Positions 53,601-61,069 of a stretch of DNA of 64,000 bases are shown here, piece by piece. The notes below the pieces were generated by a model. That model was given only the letters and a program-made list of their open reading frames with translations. It did not search any database and was not told where the DNA came from. Position numbers and translations under genes: made by a program. The first letter of the stretch is position 1; every line of letters starts with the position of its first letter. The DNA comes from Prevotella communis (GTDB lineage: Bacteria > Bacteroidota > Bacteroidia > Bacteroidales > Bacteroidaceae), in the NCBI RefSeq assembly GCF_022024115.1, contig NZ_CP091792.1:620001-684000 (forward strand). Reading direction: 5' to 3'.

Positions 53601-54323
53601 GTTACTTACGAATCGTCTAATCCAGAAAATGTGGAGATTGTTAATGGTCAGTTGCGTGGACTGAAACAGGGGTCTTCTGTCATTACGGCTTCTTACACAG
53701 ATATTCTGGGCAATAATCTTGAAACATCGTTTACGGCTAATGGCACCTACTTCCCCTTGGGACAGGATGATGTGAAGGTCCTGAAAGGTAGCGGTACCTA
53801 TACAGAGAAGAACCATATCTTTGTTCCAAATAAGAACGGACGTATTGGATGGTCTTATGATACGCCTATTGATATCTCAGAGTTCAGATATTTGGTTATC
53901 AAACTGATTTCGTTGACAACAGCAACGCCTAATTTTGGTGTTATCATCTGTCCCAAGATAAGTAATGTATGGTATGCTTCTGAACTCGCAAGAAACAAGG
54001 TGACTGTGATTGATTTGCAGTCGGCCCGCTATACCACGGCAGTGAAGAAGAATCAGCCACTTGACCTCACCAATATTGCTTCTATCAGTCTGACAAGTGA
54101 CGGTACGACTGCTACGGCAAAGATCTATGTGAGCGAGGTGTACCTGACCAATGAGAATCCTGTAGGTATTGACGAGGTGGAGGTAACACCTGATTCAGAG
54201 ATGGTAAATGTCTATACACTGGGTGGTCAGTTGCTCCAGACTGGTGTCAACCGCAGCGAGGCCGTGAAGCAGCTGCCTGCTGGTGTCTATGTCATCGGAA
54301 AGAAAAAAGTGATTATCAGATAA
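50610..54323 (+). CDS. GH5-GH43 two-enzyme fusion with T9SS-type tail
   Basis: A 1237-residue secreted multi-enzyme. The N-terminal GH5 barrel has acid/base Glu near 222 (ISLELANEPVS) and nucleophile Glu near 335 (VIITEIDWSPYKPG). A GH43 propeller follows (about 455-760; DIPDPDVIRVGDTYYMVSTT, YYDPGMLFDNG, GLEGCHLYKHGDYYYIY) with its concanavalin-like module to about 950. Then come a Big-like domain (ESSNPENVEIVNGQLRG), another beta-sandwich, and a T9SS-like end (VNVYTLGGQLLQTG ... LPAGVYVIGKKK). The GH43 part resembles the preceding gene product. The ATG at 50610 is used; an alternative at 50631 begins MKNRLIVFAVAL. Probably cuts xylan backbone and side chains in one molecule (inference). Confidence 0.9.
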   Translation: MTRKKSTMKNRLIVFAVALMLGLAGWAQSVKPLPSLHVEGKWLVDTYGNHVVLHGVMDTPSAYFNGGRWGWNYDANGAKNCVAYFEKLFTGLEKANCDVFRLHLDPAWTNSSSVTAAGFTSKEVVENGKTVTKYYDPIGQEVGGEANIMHFSAKRLSTYMKSVYVPIMKEAMNHGMYVVVRPPGVCPGEIRVDGYYQKYLMEVWDSVSKNETVRAFAGQISLELANEPVSVKNASGNNDKKALHDFFQPIVEKIRENGFTGIIWIPGSGWQANYADYKTYPITGDNIGYAVHDYDGWYGCADKNLSASDVPAATQRKITQFHNQVPVVDTNPVIITEIDWSPYKPGTDHVNEHGETVLSNYGTWATGRTSVWGTITKGVHDHYGNISMTLSGTACLIDIDKLLADGSVVPAFDGLEEACGKACMDWYAEYAKVNNPVADYQCDVPIADNGNGTYTNPVVRADIPDPDVIRVGDTYYMVSTTMVHFPGATILKSKDMVNWEYCANPLEKLLDDDRYNLRNGQNFYSKGMWACSMKYHDGKFYILINGNDSRAWLLTATDPEGKWTVKRLAHNYYDPGMLFDNGKVYIVCGINHLTMVELDENFNELRSKVVVVRDDAGLEGCHLYKHGDYYYIYATYGGWPSGQVAFRSTDPFGTYEEKMLVEKTINGQVNTIHQGALIEDTAGKWWTIMQQDLGALGRFPNLQPVTWVDGWPIVGNNGVPYQTYTKPAGTNEYPRQMTTTDVFRNFPLDMQWEWNHLPQANGYSLFERAGWLRLKATSTTNLLSQAQNTLTQRIYMRSDKPAIGTVRLDVTKLADGDRAGICIFQDPYAQIGVEKKNGEYKIYWRQDALDGAAASTKEQYASATVTDIVYLRASFNYNTSKTKFYYSLDNKTWSALGGETSMGFNLSVFVGARFGLFCYATSALGGGSADFDWFSTEEDFDEDALYQPFTRPLDESMFTATQLAPAATSMYLKIGALYAPRITATFKDKHTENVSSQVTYESSNPENVEIVNGQLRGLKQGSSVITASYTDILGNNLETSFTANGTYFPLGQDDVKVLKGSGTYTEKNHIFVPNKNGRIGWSYDTPIDISEFRYLVIKLISLTTATPNFGVIICPKISNVWYASELARNKVTVIDLQSARYTTAVKKNQPLDLTNIASISLTSDGTTATAKIYVSEVYLTNENPVGIDEVEVTPDSEMVNVYTLGGQLLQTGVNRSEAVKQLPAGVYVIGKKKVIIR

Positions 54324-54325
54324 TA

Positions 54326-56302
54326 ATGAAAAAAGTTTTGTTTTTTAGTAGCCTGTTGCTGACATGCTTGTCGGCACAGGCTTTTGAGAAAAAGATAACA
54401 AGTCCTGACGGAAACCTCGTGGTGACTGTCAATGATGAGGGTGGAAAGCCTGGTTATCAGGTGGATTACAAGGGCACGGCCATGTTGCTGCGCTCGCCAC
54501 TGGGACTGGTGTTGAACTTTGAGGATCTCACAAAAGACCTTGTCATTAAAGACTGTCCCACACAGACGGTGACCGATGATTATTCGCTGAAGACCATCAA
54601 GCAGAGCACCGTACACTATGAGGCTACCGAGGCTGTTTGTCAGGTTGAGAAGAATGGTCGTCATGCCATGGATATCATCTTTCGTGTGAGCAACCGTGAC
54701 GTGGCTTTTTCATATAAATTGTATTCAAGGAAGAGTCGTGGTGGCGAGACGCTGGTGGCTATCGTAGAGAATGAGGCCAGCGGTTTTGTATTGCCCGACG
54801 GTACCACCACCTTCCTCTGTCCGCAGTCAAAGCCAATGGGTGGCTTTGCTCGCACATCTCCCAGCTACGAGACCTCTTATACGCTCGATGAGCCTATGGG
54901 TAAGAACGGCTGGGGCGAGGGCTATTCGTTCCCTTGTCTGTTCAAGGTGCCGGTTGCTGCAACCAAGTCGCAGCCCACGGGACAGGGCTGGGTACTGATT
55001 TCTGAGACCGGTACCGATGGCAACTACGTGGCCTGCCGTCTGCTCAACGACGGTGGTGCCAACTATAAGATTGGTTTCCCTCAGCAGGGCGAGATGAATG
55101 GCTGGGGCACCACGACAGCTTCTGTCAGTCTGCCTGCCCAGACACCTTGGCGTACGATTACGGTGGGAAATACCTTGCAGAATGTGGTGGAGACCACAGT
55201 AGCTTTCGACCTGGTAAAACCGAAGTATAAGGCTAGCCGTGACTATACCTATGGCGCCGGTTCGTGGTCATGGATCATTGGTATGGACTCCAGCTGTAAC
55301 TTCGACGAGCAGAAGCGTTATATCGACTTCTCTGCTGCTATGGGCTGGCGCACGGTACTGATTGATGCCCTGTGGGACAAACAGATTGGTTATGAGAAGA
55401 TGGCAGAACTGTCTCGTTATGCCAAGTCAAAAGGCGTGGGTCTCTTCCTGTGGTACAACTCTAACGGCTCTTGGAATGATGCCCCTCAGTCGCCCCTGAA
55501 CAAGATGAATCGTTCTGCGGCTCGTCGTCAGGAGATGAAATGGATGCAGGAGAATGGCATTCTGGGTATCAAGGTTGACTTCTTCGGTGGTGACAAACAG
55601 GCTATGATGCAGCTCTACGAGGATATCCTGACCGACGCCAACGAGTTTGGCATTCAGTGTATCTTCCATGGTTGCACGCTGCCTCGTGGATGGGAACGTA
55701 TGTATCCTAACTATGTGGCTTCTGAGGCTGTGCTGGCATCAGAGAACCTGCACTTCGGTCAGGGCTCATGCGATGCTGAGGCTTTCAATGGCTGTATCCA
55801 TCCCTTCATCCGCAACACGGTGGGTTCAATGGACTTTGGTGGCTCAACACTGAACAAGTTCTATAATGCCGACAATAAACGTGGCACACACCGTGTGACC
55901 AGTGATGTCTATGCCTTGGCAACGGCCGTCTTGTTCCAGAGCAGTGTGCAGCATTTTGCCATGGCTCCCAACAACCTGACGGATGCTCCCTCTTGGGCTG
56001 TGGATTTCATGAAGAACGTGCCCACGACCTGGGACGAGGTGAAGTTCATCGATGGCTATCCCGGTAAGTACTGCATCATGGCACGCCGTCATGGTGATAA
56101 GTGGTTCGTGGCTGGTATCTGTGCCGACAAGCAGCCTCTGAAGAAGACCATCACTTTGCCGATGTTCGCTAAGGGTACCGAACTGCAGGTCTATAGCGAC
56201 GATGCACAGTTACAGGGTAGCGTAAGCACAGTGAAACAGAATAAGAAACAGCAACTCACCGTGACCATCCCCACGAATGGCGCTGTTGTAATTATGAATT
56301 AA
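54326..56302 (+). CDS. GH97 family glycosidase, probably retaining
   Basis: A 658-residue enzyme with signal peptide MKKVLFFSSLLLTCLSAQA. The N-terminal GH97 beta-sandwich (ITSPDGNLVVTVNDEGGKPG) is followed by the barrel and a C-terminal beta domain. The segment GILGIKVDFFGGD near residue 414 has Asp where retaining GH97 alpha-galactosidases have their nucleophile, while inverting SusB-type members use glutamates, so a retaining mechanism is likely. It follows the GH5-GH43 gene after two bases. Galactose side chains are found on complex xylans, which would fit the locus. Confidence 0.9.
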   Translation: MKKVLFFSSLLLTCLSAQAFEKKITSPDGNLVVTVNDEGGKPGYQVDYKGTAMLLRSPLGLVLNFEDLTKDLVIKDCPTQTVTDDYSLKTIKQSTVHYEATEAVCQVEKNGRHAMDIIFRVSNRDVAFSYKLYSRKSRGGETLVAIVENEASGFVLPDGTTTFLCPQSKPMGGFARTSPSYETSYTLDEPMGKNGWGEGYSFPCLFKVPVAATKSQPTGQGWVLISETGTDGNYVACRLLNDGGANYKIGFPQQGEMNGWGTTTASVSLPAQTPWRTITVGNTLQNVVETTVAFDLVKPKYKASRDYTYGAGSWSWIIGMDSSCNFDEQKRYIDFSAAMGWRTVLIDALWDKQIGYEKMAELSRYAKSKGVGLFLWYNSNGSWNDAPQSPLNKMNRSAARRQEMKWMQENGILGIKVDFFGGDKQAMMQLYEDILTDANEFGIQCIFHGCTLPRGWERMYPNYVASEAVLASENLHFGQGSCDAEAFNGCIHPFIRNTVGSMDFGGSTLNKFYNADNKRGTHRVTSDVYALATAVLFQSSVQHFAMAPNNLTDAPSWAVDFMKNVPTTWDEVKFIDGYPGKYCIMARRHGDKWFVAGICADKQPLKKTITLPMFAKGTELQVYSDDAQLQGSVSTVKQNKKQQLTVTIPTNGAVVIMN

Positions 56303-56332
56303 ACATTAATCATTAAAGATTAAGCATTGAAA
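56298..56332. repeat. Heptad tract between the GH97 and GH31 genes
   Basis: Units ATTAAAC, ATTAATC, ATTAAAG, ATTAAGC, ATTGAAA fill the gap; same word family as the repeats around thiC. Confidence 0.85.
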
Positions 56333-56334
56333 AG

Positions 56335-58752
56335 ATGAAACGGTTGTTTTATATAGGTATAGTCACCTTGCTTGCCATCCCTGCGATGGCAGGCAAGGTG
56401 TCGTTTGGTAAGGGAACATTGAATGTGCGCCAGATAGCACGTAATGCGGTGAGAATACAATATTATGAGCAGCCGATAGAACAGCGTCTGCCAGAGTGGC
56501 TCTATGTCAAGGATGAAGAGGTGAAGTCTAAGGATATCACCGTTGACGTGGATGCCAGTAGGCAACGCGTTGTCATCAGAAACAAAAAGGGAGAGGAGGT
56601 CTTCTCTGCTACAGCACACCAGATGCAAGGCAGCGAGGCAACCCTTTCTTTTAATTCTCCGCAGGATGAGCATCTTTATGGATTGGGTCAGTTTCAGGAT
56701 GGCTTTAACGATGTGCGTGGTCTCTCTCGCCGCCTGACGCAGGTCAACACCCAAATCAGTATCCCCATGCTTTTGTCGAGCAAGGGCTATGGCGTGTTGT
56801 GGAACAACTACGGTATGGTGGAGTTCAATCCGTGCCGTCAGCGTGTAGCTCTGCAGTTAGGACAGTCTGGAGAAGGTGGCACTGAGGTGGTAAATGTTAC
56901 AACGACGGAGGGCGGACGCCGTGAGGTGCGTCAGCGTAATATCTTTGAGGCCGGTATCGACCTTGCCGAGGATGGCGATTATTCGCTGTTGCTCGATGTA
57001 GGTCAGAAGATGGCTCGTCGTCATAACCTTACTATCGATGGGCAGACGGTCATAGAGATGCAGAATACGTGGCTGCCACCTACAGCCTCTACAATTGTGC
57101 GTTTGAAGGCTGGTCATCATGTGGTGAAGGCCGAACTGTCGAGAGGTGATCATCCGGTATTGTATTATGATAAGGTGCAGGACGAGACGGTGCTCCGCTC
57201 TCCTGTAGCCCAGGCTGTTGACTATACCGTGTTTGTCGGAACACCCGATGAAATCATCGCTTCCTATCGTCATCTGACGGGCGATGCCCCCTTGATGCCC
57301 CGTTGGGCACTGGGCTATATCCATTGTCGTGAGCGTTTCCATTCGTCGGATGAGATTCTTCAGACGGCCAATCGTTTCCGGAAAGAGAAGATGCCTGTGG
57401 ATGTCATTGTGCAGGACTGGCAATACTGGGGAAAGTATGGTTGGAACTCCATGCGCTTTGACGAGCAGTTCTATCCCGATCCTAAGGCGCTGACAGATAG
57501 TCTGCATGCCATGAATATGCGTCTGATGGTCAGCGTATGGTCAAAGATTGACAAGAATTCAGAGGTTGGCAAGCAGATGGGCGCCGACAACTATTATATC
57601 CCCGGCACCGACTGGATAGACTTCTTCAATCCCGATGCCGCTGCCGCCTATTGGAAGAATTTCTCTACCCGCCTTGTTCCCCTGGGTATTGATGCCTGGT
57701 GGCAGGATGCCACGGAACCAGAGAACGACGACCTCCTTGGACGCCGTGTGAACAACGGCAAGTGGAGTGGGGAAGAGGTGCGTAATGTCTATCCGCTTCT
57801 CGTCAACAAAACGGTCTACGAAGGCTTGACGAGCGCAAGTGCGGTAGCAAATTCTTCACTCTTCACTCTTCCTTCTTCCCTTAAACGTCCCATGATCCTC
57901 ACCCGTTGCGGCTTCCCTGGTATCCAGCGTTATGGCTCTGCCATGTGGAGTGGTGATGTGGGTAACGACTGGGAGACGTTCCGCCGTCAGATAACGGCAG
58001 GCTTAGGTATGCAGGCTGCCGGTATTCCTTGGTGGACGTATGATGCCGGCGGTTTCTTCCGTCCCGGTAATCAATATACCGACCAGGCTTATATCGACAG
58101 GATGCTGCGCTGGATAGAGACCAGTGTCTATCTGCCCCTGATGCGTGTGCATGGTTATATGAGTAATACAGAGCCTTGGAACTATGGTGCCGAGGCAAAG
58201 CAGATCATCTCTGATTGTCTGCAGGAGCGTTATCGCCTCTTACCTTATATATATAGTATAGCGGCCAACATCACTTTCGACGGTTCTACGCTGATGCGCC
58301 CCTTGGTATTCGATTTCGCCGATGATGCCGAGGCTTTGGATCAGAAATATGAGTATATGTTTGGTCCGGCACTGCTCATCAGTCCTGTCACCGAACCCGA
58401 TGTGAAGACGTGGAAGACCTACCTGCCTAAGACGCAAGGCGGCTGGTACGACTATCATACCGGTCAGCATTATGATGGCGGACAGACGGTGACGACGACC
58501 GTTACCAAAGCTCGCATCCCTGTCTTTGTGCGTGCCGGCAGCATTATCCCCATGAGCAATGACGAACTGCATGTTTATGCTGGTGCAGATGCTTCCTTTA
58601 CGCTTTATGAGGATGACGGTGTATCGATGGCTTATCAGAACGGTCAGTGCTCGCGCATCACTTTCCAGTGGAAGGATGCCAAGGGCAAGTTGAAGACAAG
58701 CCGACAGAAAGGACATGATTTTAAAATAACAATACACAATACTAAGAAATGA
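56335..58752 (+). CDS. GH31 family glycosidase (alpha-xylosidase type)
   Basis: An 805-residue secreted enzyme. The N-terminal beta-sandwich has DEHLYGLGQFQDGFNDVRG; an inserted PA14-like domain may lie at about 190-300 (WLPPTASTIVRLKAGHHVVKAEL split in two strands). The catalytic Asp nucleophile is near 456 in DAWWQDATEPEN and the acid/base Asp near 538 in SAMWSGDVGNDW. Near residues 506-515 an extra segment (SSLFTLPSSL) is produced by a heptad repeat between LTSASAVAN and KRPMILTRCG. The stop overlaps the next ATG (ATGA). Alpha-xylosidase or alpha-glucosidase activity cannot be told apart by eye. Confidence 0.92.
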   Translation: MKRLFYIGIVTLLAIPAMAGKVSFGKGTLNVRQIARNAVRIQYYEQPIEQRLPEWLYVKDEEVKSKDITVDVDASRQRVVIRNKKGEEVFSATAHQMQGSEATLSFNSPQDEHLYGLGQFQDGFNDVRGLSRRLTQVNTQISIPMLLSSKGYGVLWNNYGMVEFNPCRQRVALQLGQSGEGGTEVVNVTTTEGGRREVRQRNIFEAGIDLAEDGDYSLLLDVGQKMARRHNLTIDGQTVIEMQNTWLPPTASTIVRLKAGHHVVKAELSRGDHPVLYYDKVQDETVLRSPVAQAVDYTVFVGTPDEIIASYRHLTGDAPLMPRWALGYIHCRERFHSSDEILQTANRFRKEKMPVDVIVQDWQYWGKYGWNSMRFDEQFYPDPKALTDSLHAMNMRLMVSVWSKIDKNSEVGKQMGADNYYIPGTDWIDFFNPDAAAAYWKNFSTRLVPLGIDAWWQDATEPENDDLLGRRVNNGKWSGEEVRNVYPLLVNKTVYEGLTSASAVANSSLFTLPSSLKRPMILTRCGFPGIQRYGSAMWSGDVGNDWETFRRQITAGLGMQAAGIPWWTYDAGGFFRPGNQYTDQAYIDRMLRWIETSVYLPLMRVHGYMSNTEPWNYGAEAKQIISDCLQERYRLLPYIYSIAANITFDGSTLMRPLVFDFADDAEALDQKYEYMFGPALLISPVTEPDVKTWKTYLPKTQGGWYDYHTGQHYDGGQTVTTTVTKARIPVFVRAGSIIPMSNDELHVYAGADASFTLYEDDGVSMAYQNGQCSRITFQWKDAKGKLKTSRQKGHDFKITIHNTKK
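57851..57878. repeat. In-gene heptad tract in GH31
   Basis: Units ATTCTTC, ACTCTTC, ACTCTTC, CTTCTTC; the protein reads SSLFTLPSSL. The reverse complement closely resembles the tract at the start of tatD (22551-22571). Confidence 0.8.
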
Positions 58753-60962
58753 AGAAGACTATGATGAGTGCAGCCATGATGGCACTGACTGCTATGGCTG
58801 CTCAAGCACAGAACCCCTTTGTGCAGACCTGGTTTACAAGCGACCCCGCACCAATGGTATGCGGTGACCGCATGTATGTTTATACTGGACATGATGAGGA
58901 TAATGCCGATTTCTTCTGGATGCAGGAGTGGCGCGTTTATTCTACCGAGGATATGGTGAACTGGACCGACCATGGTTCTCCACTGGCTTTGGAGAGTTTC
59001 TCTTGGGCTGACGACCGTGCGTGGGCCAGTCAGACGATAGAGCGCGACGGTAAGTACTATTGGTATATCTGTGCCCATAGCAAACTCTCTGGTGGTATGG
59101 CCATCGGCGTGGCCGTGAGCGACAGTCCTACAGGTCCTTTTAAGGATGCCCTTGGTAAGCCCCTCTTTGAGAATGGCTCGTGGGATCATATCGACCCCAC
59201 GGTGATGATTGATGATGATGGTCAGGCATGGCTGATGTGGGGTAATCCTCAGTGCTACTACCTGAAGTTGAACCGTGACATGATTTCCTATAGCGGTGAA
59301 CTGGGACGTCTGGATATGACCGAAGAGGCTTTTGGTGGTCCTATCATGAGTAAGCGCGAGAAGGGAAAACAGTATAAGGATTCGTATGTAGAAGGGCCCT
59401 GGCTCACCAAGCGTAATGGTGTATATCAGTTGCTCTATGCTGCCGGTGGTGTGCCCGAACATATCGCCTACAGTACCGCTTCCTCGCCCACAGGTCCTTG
59501 GAAATATGCAGGCGAGATTATGCCACTGAGCAATACTGGTTCTTTCACCAACCACTGTGGTGTGGCCGATTTCAAGGGTCATTCATATTTCTTCTACCAC
59601 ACTGGCAAACTGCCGAAGGGTGGCGGTTTCGGTCGTAGCGTGGCTGTTGAGGAGTTCAAGTATAACGCTGATGGCTCTTTCCCCAAAATTCTGCCTACCG
59701 ATGAGGGCGTGAAACCTATCGCCACCTTCAATCCCTACAGAAAGGTGGAGGCCGAGACAATGGCTTTCAGCCGTGGCGTGAAGACCGAACAGAATGATGA
59801 GATTGGTGTTTATGTCACTGAGATCCATAATGGCGACTATATCAAACTGCAGAACGTGAAGTTCGATGGAAATGTGGCTAAGCAGTTCTTCGCCCGTGTG
59901 GCCTCTGGCTTGCGTGGCGGAAAGATTGAGGTACGTATTGACAGTCTCAGAGGTAAGCGCCTTGCCACACTGGAAGTGCCCGCTACTGGCGGTTGGGAGA
60001 AATGGCAGACGCTGTCTGTTGACTTTGCCGAGAAGGCTGAGGGTACCCATGACCTGTATTTCGTCTTCACTGGTCGCAAGGGACCAAAACTCTTCAATTT
60101 CGACTGGTGGGAGATCAAAGGTCTGCAGTCACTTGTCGTAGAAGAGGGCGGACTGGGTAAGTATAAGGCTATCATGAAGGAAGAGGCTACCCTTGAGGCC
60201 CACACCATTTTCGTGCCTCAGGATCTGTCGGCTTTCAATAAAAAGAATCCCTTGCCTGTTCTCGTATGGGGCAATGGTGCCTGCACCAACTCTCCATGGG
60301 AGCACTATAAGTTCCTGAACGAGATTGCCTCTCATGGTTATATCGTGCTGGCCACGGGTTATATCCCCATGGAGGAGAAACCCTATAATGGACCGATGTC
60401 AACCACGCAGCAGCAGATTGAGTCTATCGACTGGATCATCGCGCAGAATGCGGATAAGAACTCACCTTATTATAACAAGATTGACGTGAAGAATATCTGT
60501 GTGGCTGGCATGTCGTGCGGTGGTCTGCAGACGCTCTACAACTGTGCCGACCCTCGCATCAAGACGCTGATGATCTGCAACAGTGGTCTCTTCAAGAACA
60601 GCAACCGCAATCAGGCTGTTGGTGGTATGCCTATGCCCGACAAGTCTAAGCTGAAGGATATCCACTCCAGCATTATCTATATCCTGGGTGGCAAGGAGGA
60701 TATTGCCTATGAGAATGGTATGGACGACTTCCATCTGATTAGTCACGTGCCTTGCTGCGCTGCCAATTTCCCCGTTGGTCATGGTGGCACCTATCGTCAG
60801 CCTCATGGTGGCGAGTTCTCTGTGGTAGCTCTGAACTGGCTCAACTGGCAGTTGAAGGGCGACAAGCAGTCGGCTAAGATGTTCAAGGGCAAGGACTGCG
60901 GCTTGTCAAAGCGTCAGGGATGGACCATTGAGAAGAATGCGAAGTTTGACAAATTGAAATAA
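58749..60962 (+). CDS. GH43-CBM6-esterase three-part fusion
   Basis: A 737-residue secreted protein with signal peptide MMSAAMMALTAMAAQAQ. The GH43 propeller (about 25-320) shows TSDPAPMVCGDRMYVYTGHD, HIDPTVMIDDDGQAWLMWG and SYVEGPWLTKRNGVYQLLY. A CBM6-like module follows (about 340-460; KVEAETMAFSRGVKTEQ, HNGDYIKLQNVKF). The last 260 residues are an alpha/beta-hydrolase: nucleophile Ser near 587 in VAGMSCGGLQTLYNC, likely acid Asp in GGKEDIAYENG and His in VGHGGTYRQPHGG. An acetyl or hydroxycinnamoyl esterase acting on decorated xylan is inferred; the module could also be a dienelactone-hydrolase relative. Overlaps the GH31 stop by four bases. Confidence 0.88.
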   Translation: MKKTMMSAAMMALTAMAAQAQNPFVQTWFTSDPAPMVCGDRMYVYTGHDEDNADFFWMQEWRVYSTEDMVNWTDHGSPLALESFSWADDRAWASQTIERDGKYYWYICAHSKLSGGMAIGVAVSDSPTGPFKDALGKPLFENGSWDHIDPTVMIDDDGQAWLMWGNPQCYYLKLNRDMISYSGELGRLDMTEEAFGGPIMSKREKGKQYKDSYVEGPWLTKRNGVYQLLYAAGGVPEHIAYSTASSPTGPWKYAGEIMPLSNTGSFTNHCGVADFKGHSYFFYHTGKLPKGGGFGRSVAVEEFKYNADGSFPKILPTDEGVKPIATFNPYRKVEAETMAFSRGVKTEQNDEIGVYVTEIHNGDYIKLQNVKFDGNVAKQFFARVASGLRGGKIEVRIDSLRGKRLATLEVPATGGWEKWQTLSVDFAEKAEGTHDLYFVFTGRKGPKLFNFDWWEIKGLQSLVVEEGGLGKYKAIMKEEATLEAHTIFVPQDLSAFNKKNPLPVLVWGNGACTNSPWEHYKFLNEIASHGYIVLATGYIPMEEKPYNGPMSTTQQQIESIDWIIAQNADKNSPYYNKIDVKNICVAGMSCGGLQTLYNCADPRIKTLMICNSGLFKNSNRNQAVGGMPMPDKSKLKDIHSSIIYILGGKEDIAYENGMDDFHLISHVPCCAANFPVGHGGTYRQPHGGEFSVVALNWLNWQLKGDKQSAKMFKGKDCGLSKRQGWTIEKNAKFDKLK

Positions 60963-60969
60963 TTTCTTT

Positions 60970-61043
60970 TTGAAACAACGAATTTAACGAATTACACGAA
61001 TTATAATTTATTGAAACAACGAATTTAACGAATTACACGAATT
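60970..61043. repeat. 33-bp direct repeat before the GH10 gene
   Basis: Two identical 33-bp copies (60970-61002 and 61011-61043) eight bases apart, each made of smaller ACGAATT words. They fill most of the 107-base gap, and no terminator or clear promoter is seen there. Confidence 0.9.
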
Positions 61044-61069
61044 GATTTTGTTGTAACGAATTTGTTTTT

